NCBI GenBank assembly: GCA_030704615.1
Contig: CM060734.1
Span: 46,332,042-46,392,041 of the forward strand
DNA: 60,000 nucleotides
Direction: 5' to 3'
From: Takakia lepidozioides
Lineage: Eukaryota; Streptophyta; Takakiopsida; Takakiales; Takakiaceae
The notes under the pieces are model-generated. The model had not been told where the DNA came from and made no database searches. It worked only from the letters and a program-made list of their open reading frames with translations. Below are positions 35,403 through 46,578 of the stretch, in pieces. Each line of letters starts with the position of its first letter. Positions within the stretch are counted from its first letter, which is position 1. The position numbers were made by a program, and so were the translations under genes.

Positions 35403-36479
35403 TTGACAGAAATCTTTGATAAGAGTTGGCATGGAACACCAAAAGCAGGAACTCCAGTTCTGAAGCGGAAGGTGAAGAAGAGAGAAGAGGATGTGGCAGA
35501 GCCAACGGAGAGTTCAGACTCTCCAACACCATTACAGTTGAGTTACATGAGTGAAGAAGAAACCCAAGGGCAGAACTTGGAGGATGAAAACAGAGAGAAG
35601 AAATTGGAAGAGGAAGAATATGAAGAAGTAGACCCAACAGCTGAGGTTGAGACTACAACCAGGACATCCCAACCCGTTGGACCTGGATCAAGTGGAGCAC
35701 TTGGATCACAGGCCAACGAAGGTGTCGGCTCAGGGGGATCAGGCGGGCTGCCTGGATCTGGCTCTGGGGGGACAGGGAGTGTGGGAAGTAGTGCAACTGA
35801 AGCTGGGAATACTGTGAATATCGTGGGGCCAGAAGCAGGGAGTGCTCAAGGGCCACCACTTGGTGGAAGATCCACCACAAAAACAACAGGTCCAGAAGGA
35901 CCAGCACCAGCAAGGGTGCCAGCACCTGTCAGTGGGCAGAAGGTAGGGCCACAGATGGCGTTACAACCAACACGGGCAAAACCACCCTTTCCAATATATT
36001 CAGGAAAAGGGGATCCCGATGTACACATTAGCCAATTTGAGCACATGTGTATAGTGAACAATGAGAATGGCGATGATGCCAAGATGAGATTGTTTCCTTG
36101 TTCACTTATCAAGAAAGCAAGTGAATGGTATGCAAGATTCCCTGATAATCATTTCCTAACCTGGAATGGCTTGAATACAGCATTTCGAAATAGGTTCAGG
36201 ACAAGTAAAACTGAGGATGAAGTGTATGGAAGTTTACAACAGTTAAAGCAAAAGAAGCATGAAACTGTTGAGGAGTATATGGAAAAGATGGAATTGATGA
36301 TGAAAAAGCTGGCTGCAGTACCAGCACCCGGTTTACAGAAGACTTGGTTTGTGAGTGGACTAAGACCAGAGTTGCAAAAGAAAGTGGATATGTTACCCCA
36401 TAATACAGTGGAGGAGGCATTTGAAACTGCAAACAGAATTGAGCAATTGGGAATGCTCAGGAGAGAGAAAAAAAGATGA
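35403..36479 (+). CDS. gag: gag capsid region (retrotrans_gag)
   Basis: A 358-codon open frame. After an acidic and Gly/Ser-rich N-terminal half it has a retrotransposon gag domain: DVHISQFEHMCIVNNENGDD, ASEWYARFPDNHFLTWNGL, FRNRFRTSKTEDEVYGSLQQ, ETVEEYMEKMELMMKKL, TWFVSGLRPELQKKVDM and TVEEAFETANRIEQL. The open frame begins downstream of a frameshift, so its first ATG is not the native start. It would form the capsid-like particle. Confidence 0.85.
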   Translation: MTEIFDKSWHGTPKAGTPVLKRKVKKREEDVAEPTESSDSPTPLQLSYMSEEETQGQNLEDENREKKLEEEEYEEVDPTAEVETTTRTSQPVGPGSSGALGSQANEGVGSGGSGGLPGSGSGGTGSVGSSATEAGNTVNIVGPEAGSAQGPPLGGRSTTKTTGPEGPAPARVPAPVSGQKVGPQMALQPTRAKPPFPIYSGKGDPDVHISQFEHMCIVNNENGDDAKMRLFPCSLIKKASEWYARFPDNHFLTWNGLNTAFRNRFRTSKTEDEVYGSLQQLKQKKHETVEEYMEKMELMMKKLAAVPAPGLQKTWFVSGLRPELQKKVDMLPHNTVEEAFETANRIEQLGMLRREKKR

Positions 36480-37080
36480 TGAGGACTCTGAGGATGAGTC
36501 AGATGAAGAAGAAGAGCAAGAACTAAAAAAGAAGAGTAAGAGAAAGGAAGAAGTTGAAGAGGGATAACTATGAAAAAAGATTGGAAGAAATCTTGAAGAA
36601 GTATGCCACAGAGGCTGCAACACATTGGAGGAAGGGTGTATGGTGTGCAAAAGTGCCAGAATGAAGGCCATACCACCACAGAATGCCACATGAAGGAGAA
36701 AACACTGTACTATCTGTAAAATGGATAACCATTCTACTGAGAATTGTTACTACAACAGAAGGACAGCTGCAAGAGAACCTAGGCAAGTAAGGGTGCATCA
36801 GGTGCAGCCCCAGCCAAGAAGAAACAATGATCAGGACCACTATGGTAGGTCTGGTGGTTATAACAATGGCATGGAAGGGAGAGGTAATTCAAGAGGGAAT
36901 TACCAAGGAAATTCCAGAGGCAACTATCAGGGTAATCCAAGGGGGAATTACCAGCCGGGAATCAGGATTACAGAAATAATCCAAGAACAGACCAAGGGCG
37001 AGGACCCAATGGTGAAGAACTATGTTACTATTGTAATCAGCCAGGACATCGCAAGGCAGCCTGTTCATTCTGGATAAGAC
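36480..37080 (+). pseudogene. gag nucleocapsid region with RGN repeats and CCHC knuckle
   Basis: In shifting frames, an Arg/Gly/Asn/Tyr repeat (SRGNYQGNSRGNYQGNPRGN, 36886-36960) precedes a zinc knuckle CYYCNQPGHRKAAC (CX2CX4HX4C, 37023-37064). This is the RNA-binding part of gag. Confidence 0.75.
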
Positions 37081-37604
37081 ACCAGAATGAGATGAGAGCT
37101 CCTGTGAATGAGGGCCCAGTGGTGGCAGCTCACATGGTTAGGCCATGTGTTGTACCAGAAGTAAGTACAATGATAGTAACAAGAAGTAAAGCCAAACTAA
37201 TACCTCCAGTAGAGAAGAAGATGATAATGAAGGTGGCAATGATATGCCTGAAGATGAGAGGCTTGGAAGATGAGAAGGAACTGCACAAGGAAGTGGCAGA
37301 TACCATAAGGGAAATGCAGAAGAGTACTGATTTCCAGATTCCTCTGATTCTGATGGAGAAGAAGAAGGGAGTGAGGATGAAAGGAAGAAAGAAGATGCAG
37401 ACATGCAAAGTAATGAAGAGACTTTGGCTGAAGTAATATGCCAGACCAAAGCAGAGAATTACCATTGGACAGCTACTGTGGCACCTTATTGTAGGCACAG
37501 GCTGTATCAAGCAATCAATCGAATTGCCCAGGAGACAGGAAAACACAGACCTGAAACAGCAAGGTGACCAGTTATAATGTGAAGCCGAAGGGCGAGAAAC
37601 AGTC

Positions 37605-37733
37605 ATGGACTTTGATGATTCTATGCCAGTAATCCAATTGAGAATTGGAAGCACAGAACTAACTGATGTACTGATAGATGGAGGTTCTGGAGTAAATATC
37701 ATGACAGACCAATTAAGAAGAAGCTTGGTCTAA
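37605..37733 (+). pseudogene. Aspartic protease core
   Basis: MPVIQLRIGSTELTDVLIDGGSGVNIM has the retropepsin-like D(G/S)G active-site strand in the form DGGSGVN often seen in plant Gypsy elements. It is only a fragment; the frame breaks just downstream. Confidence 0.75.
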
Positions 37734-38239
37734 GTAACATGAAACCAGCCCCATTTACAGTAACAATGGCAGAAGTGTACAGCCATTGGGATTAATAAGA
37801 GGAGTTAAGATACAGATACAGAAGATGATCTTTATGATCACAGTAACTGTGTTGAAGATGGATGAAGTCATGGAGGCTTACTCCTTATTATTGGGACGTC
37901 CGTGGCTGAAACAGGCCAGGGTATTCCATGACTGGAATTCTCAGTTACTAACCGTGCATAATGGGATACACGAGATACAAATTACCACAAAGAAATCTAG
38001 TAGATTACCTGCTACAAGAAGACCTCGAGGAGTCAGAGAGTATGACTGGAAAGGAGGACTGGATGAGGAGCAGGAAGCTACCCTATTTGCTGCACACCCA
38101 GAGTGGGAGCAGGTTGCAGAGATGCGGCTGGAAAGCCTAAGTTGTTTAAGAGGTATCTGCTGTGGTGTAGTGACAGCAACACCAACTGAAGAGGAAACCA
38201 GCAGTTACCCATCACATTTCTAAGAAGAGAAGAGGAGAA

Positions 38240-39165
38240 ATGGAAATCCTAGAGGAACCAGCCACTGTGAGCTTACAGGATGAAGTGGTGACTGGTTGGA
38301 CAATCACAGCTGATGAGCAGGTGAGGGAAGTGAATGTGGGAACTAAAGAGGAACCGAGGATGGTGAAAGTAGGAGCTGATTTGGAGCCGGAATTCTTTGA
38401 AGAAGCTAAAAGCTTGTTCATCAAATACAGAGATGTATTTGCTTGGAGCTATGAGGATCTAAAAGGGATACCACCTGAAGTCTGTCAGCATAAGATTGAA
38501 CTGGAACCAGGGTCAGTACCAATCAAGCAGGCGAGGTACAGAATGAATCCCAACTACGCACAGAAGGTTGGAGAAGAGATAAGAAGTTGGCTGAGGCTAA
38601 GTTTATATACCCAATAGAGTATACAACTTGGTTGTCCCATTGTTATAGTTCCCAAGAAGAATGGTAAACTAAGAGATTTGTGAACTACAAGAAGCTGAAT
38701 GCTTGTACGAAGAAAGATCCTTTCCCTTTGCCATTCACAGAAGCAGTATTAGACACTGTGGCAGGCCATGAGATGTACTCATTCATGGATGGCTTCAGTG
38801 GTTATAATCAAGTGCAAGTGGCAGAAGAAGACCAAGGAAAACAGCTTTCATCACAGACTGGGGGCTTATGATACAAAGTCATGCCTTTGACTTTGTAATG
38901 CACCAGCGACCTTTCAGAGAGTGATAAGTGAATCTTTTCATGAGTATCTGGATGATTTCATGCAGGTATTCTTGGATGATTCAGTGTGTACAGCTCTAAG
39001 AATGAGCACTTGCATAAATTGGAGTTATGTCTGGCCAGATGCAGGATGAGAGGTCTGGGCCTGAATCCAGAGAAGTGTACTTTCTGTGTGAACTCAGGGG
39101 TGCTTCTGGGACACATTGTGTGTAAGAAGGGACTTCTTGTGGATCCCAGGAAGACAGAGTCCATT
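38240..39165 (+). pseudogene. Reverse transcriptase, broken
   Basis: Fragments in order are FIKYRDVFAWSYEDLKGIPP, PIKQARYRMNPNYAQKVGEE, PKKNGKLR, NYKKLNACTKKDPFPLPF, YSFMDGFSGYNQVQ (first catalytic Asp), HEYLDDFMQVFLDDF (FLDD form of the YxDD box, near 38940-38985), and KCTFCVNSGVLLGHIVCKKG. Several single-base frame changes separate them, so no active enzyme is expected. Confidence 0.85.
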
Positions 39166-39182
39166 AAAGCCTCTCACCACCA

Positions 39183-39848
39183 GTGAATGTTAAGAGTCTA
39201 AGGAGATTCCTTGGGCAAACCAGTTATTACAGAAGATTTGTCAAAAGGTATGCACAAATAGCAGCACCATTGAGCAAGCTTCTGAAGAAAGATGCAGTGT
39301 TTGCCTGGACAGCTGAATGTCAACAGGCGTTTGAGGAACTTACACTGTCAGTAACAACTACACCTGTGCTGATTAACCCTCACTGGCATGTAGTATTTCA
39401 TGTTCACTGCGATGCATCAGGAGAAGCGTTGGGAGCGGTGTTAGCCCAGAATGTTACAGGAAATATAGATTCACCTGTGTACTATGCTAGCAGGTTGATG
39501 AACAGTGCTGAAAGGAACTATAGCACAACGGAAAGAGAAGCATTGGCAATGATCTATGCAGTGAAGAAATTCAGGCATTACCTGTTGGGCAAGAAGTTTT
39601 TATGTTATGTGGATCACCAGGCTCTGATATACCTGGTAAACAAACCTCTGATAAGCAGAATAGCAAGATGGTTGATAATCTTGCACGAGTTTGAGTTCGA
39701 GGTTGTTTACAAGCCTGGGAGACTGCATCTTGTGGCGGATCACTTGTCACGGTTATCAACAGGAGAACCAGCCACAGGAATAGATGATCAATTACCAGAT
39801 GCGAGTCTATTTGCAGTGGAGGTGCAGGAAGTGCAGATGACTGGTTAG
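39183..39848 (+). CDS. RT connection and RNase H domain
   Basis: A 221-codon open frame. It has the RT tail (SLRRFLGQTSYYRRFVKRYA, APLSKLLKKDAVFAWTAECQ) and RNase H of the Ty3/Gypsy type: HCDASGEALGAVLAQ, ERNYSTTEREALAMIYAVKK, CYVDHQALIYL and HLVADHLSRL. This part is intact but separated from RT and integrase by frame breaks. Confidence 0.9.
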   Translation: MNVKSLRRFLGQTSYYRRFVKRYAQIAAPLSKLLKKDAVFAWTAECQQAFEELTLSVTTTPVLINPHWHVVFHVHCDASGEALGAVLAQNVTGNIDSPVYYASRLMNSAERNYSTTEREALAMIYAVKKFRHYLLGKKFLCYVDHQALIYLVNKPLISRIARWLIILHEFEFEVVYKPGRLHLVADHLSRLSTGEPATGIDDQLPDASLFAVEVQEVQMTG

Positions 39849-39952
39849 ATTGGCAGTGGCCAATCAGATACTACCTTGCTCATGGTCAGTGCCCACCTAG
39901 TTATGGTAAGGAGCAGAGGAAGAGAATCGCTATCAAAGCTTTACCTTATACT

Positions 39953-41072
39953 ATGGTAGGAAGCAGAATGTATAAGCTAGGACCTGATGGAGTACTAAAA
40001 CGATGCTTGTACCACCATGAAGTAAATAAAGTTTTGGAGGAAGTTCATAAAGGAGTGGCTGGAGGTCATTTTGGAGAAGAGACTACCAGTAGGAAGATAC
40101 TACTCGCAGGTTACTGGTGGCCTACTTTGTTCAAAGATGTACACGAGTATTGTCAGAGTTGTGATGAATGTCAGAGGCTAGGACCTTTGCAGAGATCTGG
40201 AAGGATGGCCTTGCATCCTACAATGCCTACGGAACCATTTCAGAAATGGGGACTAGACTTTGTTGGACCAATTAACCCACCAGCCAAGAATACACGGAAC
40301 AGGTACATAATTACAGCCACTGATTATACTACGAAGTGGGTGGAAGCTAAAGCTTTGAGGGACAACACAGCCAAGTCCACAGCAAGGTTCCTGTATGAGA
40401 ACATACTTACACGATTTGGCTGTCCCTTAGAATTTATCAGTGATCAGGGAAGTCACTTCATGAATGAGACCATTGAGTTGTTGACTAAAGAGTTCATGAT
40501 TGTGCATAGAAAGAGTACAACATATTACCCACAGGGTAATGGGCAGGCAGAGGCTACCAACAAAATACTATGTACTATCTTGGCTAAGATAGTCAATGCA
40601 AACAGAACGGATTGGGATACAAAGCTGCTGACAGCTTTGTGGTCATACAGGACTTCATATAAAGTCACCACTAAGTATACACCATTCAATTAGTTTATGG
40701 TATGGAAGCCTTACTTCCAGTGGAATTCCTGTTACCTACCATGAGAACGGAGTGGGGAAAGAGAATGGAATTGCAAGATTCCATTAAGGTCAGGAAACAT
40801 GAATTATACCATGTGGAAGAAGTACGTGTGATGCAGCTGATAATATGACCAGAATTCAGATGAAGAGAAAGGAACAGTTTGATGAAGGCAAGTTAAAGAC
40901 TTTTAAGACGGGGGATTTGGTTCTATGGTTGCAGAAGAAAGGAAAGATTAAAGCTTCTAAGCTTAAATCACCATGGAAAGGACCTTATGTCATACAAAGA
41001 TGTATGATAACAACACCGCCATGTTACAAACCATTAACAAAGAAATGGGAAGAGTCAATGCCAATAAGTTGA
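39953..41072 (+). pseudogene. Integrase
   Basis: The frame 39953-40693 has the HHCC zinc finger (HHEVNKVLEEVH...CQSCDECQR), the catalytic core with LDFVGPI, FISDQGSHF and QAEATNKI (DDE), and WDTKLLTALWSYRTSYK. A stop at 40691 and a frameshift separate the C-terminal part (40845-41072: FDEGKLKTFKTGDLVLWLQK, SPWKGPYVI), which is the usual basic C-terminal domain. The Gypsy pol order (RT-RNaseH-INT) is conserved. Confidence 0.88.
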
Positions 41073-41189
41073 AGGGTACAGTGGTATCCATGACAAACCC
41101 TTGCAGCATGATTTGCATGTTGAAACGCAAGAGCAGTCACGGGCTGCACCAGTGTTACAACGGAGTATGGAGCACTTGTCGCTAGGAGC

Positions 41190-41395
41190 ATATATGATGA
41201 CACAGCCTATCACAGCCCATTCTATCACAGCCCATCACAGCCTATCACAGCCCATCACAAACACAGCCTATCACAACCTACACCGCGTGTCACAGCCTAT
41301 CACAGCTTACCACAGTGCATCACAGCCTATCACAGCGTACCACAGTATGACACAGCCTGTCACAGCTCAACACAGCCTACTAGGGTTACACGATC
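41190..41395. repeat. Internal CACAGCC(TAT) minisatellite
   Basis: Tandem CACAGCCTAT/CACAGCCCAT units lie between the integrase and the extra 3' ORF, related to the LTR minisatellites but with a TAT-containing variant. Confidence 0.88.
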
Positions 41396-41837
41396 CATAG
41401 AATCAGTGACAGGTGGACGCACAATAACTTCAGGAAAATGGCTGAAACCAGTTTAAAAATAGACACGTGGAAGTCAGGGCGCGACACACAGCTGAGAAGG
41501 AAGTGCAAGAACAGGTGTCATCAAGAAAGAGGACAAGAATGGCCGTCAAAATACCTGTCAAATTGGATGAAAGGCGGGCCCATTAATGAATACGGAAAAA
41601 GGGGAACGGAACAAACGGCAAGTACAGAAAAGCGAAATTCTTGTCACATGTGTGATCCTAGTGGACTATCCAGCAGGGAAAGTCCACTAAAGAAAATGAA
41701 ATCTAAAATCCAGTCACAGCGGTTACAGCCAATAAAAGCCAGAGAAAGGATCAAGAAATTGGAGGGAAATTAAGCGCAAGAGGCGGCGTCGTTCTGAGTA
41801 ACGGGCGTCTCGACGGGACAGACATCAATGCTATAGC

Positions 41838-44800
41838 TTGGAAACTATGGAGGAACTAACAGACTATACGCTCGCAATATTACTTACGCAGTGGCATAGA
41901 CACGAAAGAACAGAGCGGAGCTTTTCTCTTGAGCGATGCTTGCAAGCCCCAGGCTTACAAGAAATTACCCATAGCTTTTTGTGGCAACCATACGTTTATG
42001 CTTTGTGCACTACAGGCATTTCTGCAGTTGTTACAGCCAAAACATTTCTGTGGTCTAAAATGAAGAGAGTGAGAGGAATGGAGGAAATCAGGGTGAAGAG
42101 CACCACAATTCTGCAGAAACAAACGATTGCTACCCCACAGGATACAGATACTGAAGGAGCTGAGATTGCAAGGATTGCAAAGCATAGATTGGACATTGCA
42201 CCATAGACAGTACATGTTACAATTTTGCAGAACTTTGAGCCAAGGACAGGAAACAACAACGGTGAAGGGAGTTGAATTAGTAATTACTCCCCTATACCTC
42301 CAGCAATTGTTTCGATTGCCAGCAGGTCAGGTGCATGTGGAGGACACAGGGCAAGACTGCAAATAGGGGACTTATTCCAAGAAGGGAGTTTCTTTAAAAC
42401 TCAGGGTTATGCTTGTACCAAGGCCGTGTACCCAGGGCTAAAGGAGGTAGGCCAGGTATTGAACGTTCTGTTGCCATGAAACAGAACCAACAGTATTTGA
42501 GCAGATCCTTCACGGAGGAAATACTCAAAGCCCTGAAAGGACAAGAGGTAGAATGGGCGGACATAATGTACAACGCACTGGTAGAGGAGATGAAAAGATT
42601 ACAAGGTACTACCGCAAAGTCTCCTATCATAGTGTCTGGCCCAATCATTGCTCAAATAATTCTTGATTCTGGCATACTTGATGCGCAAGAAAGAAAGGAG
42701 ATGGGAGTGTTTGAGCCAGCCACCACTGCAATGGAAGAGCAAGGCTCTTCACACAGTGAGGGTGGACTAGCAGGGCAACCCGAGACTAAGAGGCAGAGAC
42801 GGGGAAAGACTGTAGTGGCGGATCCACTGGCTTCACGGATTCCGCATGATAATGTTTCCCAAGCTCATGTGCAGGAAGGGGCACAGCAGCACAGAGAACT
42901 GCTATTACTGGAAGCAGGACCTTCAGAGAGGAGGAAGTTACTTCAGTATCACACCATCACAGCCAGCTGATCGGCTTGTCACAAGGTTACAAGTTGTCCA
43001 TGCAGCTCAACCAGAAATAATTGATTTGGAAAAAGAAGGGTTAGATATTCCAACTACAGAACAGATAGTGGCAAAAAGAAGGGGACCTTCTCTATGACAA
43101 TATTCTGGTCTGGTCAAGGAGACAGAGATTCAGAGGTGCAAACAATTGCCCAGGGAAATCCTGAGGTGCATATAATACACACACCTGTGTCGGAGGTACC
43201 ACAGGTAGAATGTCAAGACACTGCAGCACCGGTGATGGATGAAGTGGTTCAGGAAGAAAATCCGGTGGGACAATGGCCTGAGTGGTTCGTGAGACATCAC
43301 ACGGTTGAGGATCAGCAGGAACAGCAGCAACCTCACCATGATGACCCTCAACAAGCAATGCTGATGAGTTCCATAGGCAGGACACTTAATTTGTTGGGGA
43401 CTTATGTCAAATCCCATGTTCCAACTACCCAATTGACAGCCTTGAGAGAGGAACTCAGGAAGGAGTTTGAGGCTCGACTACCCACTGAGTGTGCAAACAA
43501 GGTCGATGAAGAGGTCACTCTCAAGATGCAGCAGGACTTGGAAAATACAGAAGCGGCTTTGCAATTGGCAAGGAACAATTGATTGAGGCAGGCCTCGCGC
43601 AAGACCAGTTGCACGAAGCACATAAGCAACAGCTATACCAAATGCAGGTGCAGCATGAAACCAAGTTGCAAGTGAATGCACTACATACGGAGTTGCAGAC
43701 AGTGCATGATAGGATGGCGATACAATGTGCTACATTCACAACTATGCTTGACCAATCTACAAAAGAAATAAACAGTCAAGCGGAAAAATGTACGAAGGCA
43801 GAAGAGAGAATGTTGAGCAAATGAAACTCATTGTCGATATGAAGAATACAATCTGTCGCAATGAGGATACTTTCAAGCAATACAGGCAGGTTGAAGCTGA
43901 TCAAGAGAAGTATCCTGGAGTTGCAACAAACGCTCGTGGCCAATAGAAATGAAATCTCGGTCACTAACAAGGCTTGGAAGGAAGCTAATAATCTACTTGC
44001 TGCCTATGCGAATTTGGTTGAACCTCATGCGAAGCGCATGGAGGCTTTACAACAGCAGTTAGAAGTGTACAAACTCAGAGAGGAGCACACTCTCAGAGGA
44101 ACCACAAGCAACTTGGTGGATAACAGCCTTATGCAGGTCTGGTTAGCACAAGGGCCAGTGGAGGGCAAAGCACCACGAAAGCTCACCCAAAGCGAGATGA
44201 ATGAGCTCAGACTGCAAGTGCAGAACATTGCCACAACTACTATAGACAATGTCTATAGTAGGATAGCAGAGTTACAGGAGGATGTAGACGGACTGCAGAC
44301 TCAAGTGGAGGACCTCACTTCAAATATCGACAAAAGAGTCTATATCCCTCAGGAACAACTAATGGCTTCTTATTTACAAGCCAGAACTTTGGCTTTTCAG
44401 TCTTCACAGGAGGTGCAGGAGATGCCAATGATACAAGAGCCAGTACCACCAACACCACAACAAGTCACTGTACCAGTAGCTGAACCTGTTGTTACTACAA
44501 CCACACCACATCCACCACAGCCTGAGGTATGGGGCAATGCTGCTTTTAACCCACCTAAAACTCCAGCTGCAAGGGAGTACAGTAGGGCTATGATTATGCC
44601 CTTCAACCAAATTCCCATCATGTTGGATTTGGCTTGGAAAGAATTTAGTCCTCCGCAGTCATTCGCACATTACTACCAAATCATGCGTATTTGGCTGCCA
44701 GTGGCAACTAGGACTAAAGTTCTTCCGAACAATCGACATATTGAGGATCATCACTTTGCACAATACTGGCATGAGGCAAGTACCATGTTGAAGGAATTAA

Positions 44801-45613
44801 TTGCCTTCCAAGTTGTACATGGATTCATTTATACCAAGACCAAGGAGGTAGCAAGTATTGTCATGGGATGTGGGTTATACTACGTTGCTTGTTTTCTGGT
44901 ACATTATCACATTGAGCAGCACAAGATGCAAGCGCGCTTTCTGAGTTATTCCAGTGGGGATCATTGGATCTAACTTTTTAGTGCCACCTCATATGTACCT
45001 ATATGAGGCAAAAGTTATGATGCAAAAAGATTCTCAAATTTGTTCATGGTTTCAAGCGGCCTGGAACAATTTGTCAACACAGAAATTCGGCATTGATGAT
45101 ATTTTCTATAAGGGACATGTGGCATGGAAATACTTGCACGCTGCACAAGTAATTGGTACCCCACTCACCTGGACTGACAAGGAGCTCAGTGTCTTCACCA
45201 ATTTTGATGTTCAGCGTTTACAGCAAGTTGTAAAATATAAACTTCCAGACATGGTAGGACAACATTGTATGCCCCAGAGGATTCCACAAAAAGTTCGACA
45301 ATTAAAACACCTGAGAGGCGATGAGGATTCTGATACAACTACTTCTTCAGCGGACTCTTTTGACATGGGAGAAGACTATGCAATTCAGATGGTAGAGAAG
45401 AAGCGACGGGGGTCTCCTATGCCTGAAAGGTTACCTCGATATCAGCCTCCAGAGGGCCTCACTTATCCTGGTAGTGTTCAAACATCTCCGTCAACCAGTG
45501 ACAGACCACGGGCTCGTACACACAGTCCGCCACGAAACTCTCAACGTCAGAAAGGTGCTCATTCACCAAGGTTTGCATCGCAATCAGTAAATCGTGAGGA
45601 CACGGCTTTTTGA
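41838..45613 (+). pseudogene. Extra sense ORF region between integrase and 3' LTR, coiled-coil protein
   Basis: About 3.8 kb of same-strand coding sequence in several consecutive frames (41838-42366, 42413-42970, 43094-43582, 43579-43824, 43861-44973, 44954-45613), consistent with one ancestral protein of about 1,000-1,200 residues broken by frameshifts. Seen: VKGVELVITPLYLQQLFRLP early on, a Gln/Glu-rich middle, a long predicted coiled coil (LEQ-rich; VYSRIAELQEDVDGLQTQVE), a Pro/Thr-rich hinge, and a C-terminal globular segment (KFGIDDIFYKGHVAWKYLHA, TDKELSVFTNFDVQRLQQVV) ending in a basic Arg/Ser/Pro tail. Some plant Gypsy lineages carry an additional or env-like ORF at this position. No membrane segment typical of an envelope protein is evident, so I leave its function open. 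Confidence 0.6.
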
Positions 45614-45626
45614 GAGGGGAAGGGGT
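45612..45626 (+). other. Polypurine tract
   Basis: GAGAGGGGAAGGGG lies just before the 3' LTR, the expected plus-strand primer. Confidence 0.75.
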
Positions 45627-45628
45627 AA

Positions 45629-46578
45629 TGTTAGAGGACTGTCTGGGACTTGGACACTTATACGGGATCTATAGGGTACCCTTAATTTTTGCACAGACTG
45701 AGAGCAACAGGAGCCTTAGGGGTGACAGCAGAGCACTGTAGAGGGGGGTTACACAGTCCGTCACAGTCGTCACAGCCGACACAGCCAGACACAGTTAGCA
45801 CAGCTCGTCACAGCCCGACACAGCCATCACAGCCAACATAGCCCGTCACAGCCGACACAGCCACACAGCCAGTCACAGCCGACACAGCCCGTCACAGCTG
45901 ACACAGCCACACAGCCAGTCACAGCCCGACACAGCCAAACACAGTCGCACAGCCAGTCACAGCCCGTCATAGTTTCACACAGCCAGTCACAGCTTGACAC
46001 AGCTGTCACGACCATAGGGAACGGAGAGCAGGACAGGGAACGACTGTGGGGAACAACACCTGCAAATGGAACATGTTAGTTCACGGACAACGGTTAGTGA
46101 GGGAAACGGTTAGAGCCACGGGTAGGAAGATAAAGGGGGAAGCAAGGACTGAGAAGGATATGAGCACGGTGAAGGAGGAAAGATGATTAGTAGATGCTTG
46201 TTATATGCAAAGCTGTAGTGATATTGTAGAGAGATTAGAGACACAATGGCTTCGGCCTGATACCTGATAAATCATAATCTGATACTTATACGATACAATC
46301 ACACTGATGTAAGAGATCTGAGTGAAGCTGTGGAATGAATGGATGAGTTGATGGAATCCGATAGATTGATGAAGCAAACTGATACTTAATTATCAATGGT
46401 AAGGTAGCTAACATGAATGCGGAAAAGGAAACAAATAGGAAACACCCCCATGATACACTAGCTGTAGGTCATGACTGATTGTTCTGCGCGGGCTGAGTAT
46501 TTAGAGATTTCCAACTCTTCTATCTTGGAGTTTCCGCCTCGGATAGCGAAGGGATGGGTGAGTAAAAGCCGCGCGACA
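45629..46578 (+). repeat. 3' LTR
   Basis: A 950-bp copy with the same ends as the 5' LTR. It has a longer CACAGCC tract but lacks about 90 bp present near 34045-34135 of the 5' LTR, so overall length is similar by coincidence. Small indels and substitutions elsewhere show the insertion is not recent. Confidence 0.9.
45745..46010. repeat. CACAGCC minisatellite in 3' LTR
   Basis: The same unit as in the 5' LTR, with different copy number and order. Long reading frames here are repeat artefacts. Confidence 0.9.

Larger units (their letters stand above)
33574..46578 (+). mobile_element. Ty3/Gypsy LTR retrotransposon nested in the transposase
   Basis: The element of about 13 kb is bounded by LTRs 33574-34532 and 45629-46578 (TGTTAG...GCGACA), with a primer-binding site, gag, protease, RT, RNase H and integrase in Gypsy order, an extra 3' ORF region and a polypurine tract. 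Frameshifts and stops break most frames, so it is defective. Flanks are GAACCC on the left and ACCACA on the right; a clean 5-bp target duplication is not evident, though AACC may be shared if the right end is moved by one base. Confidence 0.92.

Noticed and set aside
36149-36691. 180-codon minus-strand open frame
   Set aside because: It is antisense to the gag capsid region and arises from its base composition (Ser/Phe/Leu-rich translation).
41838-45613. Envelope-like protein in the Gypsy element
   Set aside because: The region is at the right place, but I see no signal peptide or convincing transmembrane segments; it is mostly coiled coil.
45827-46015. Trp/Cys-rich minus-strand frame (CDWLC repeats)
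   Set aside because: It is the translation of the CACAGCC minisatellite, not a gene.
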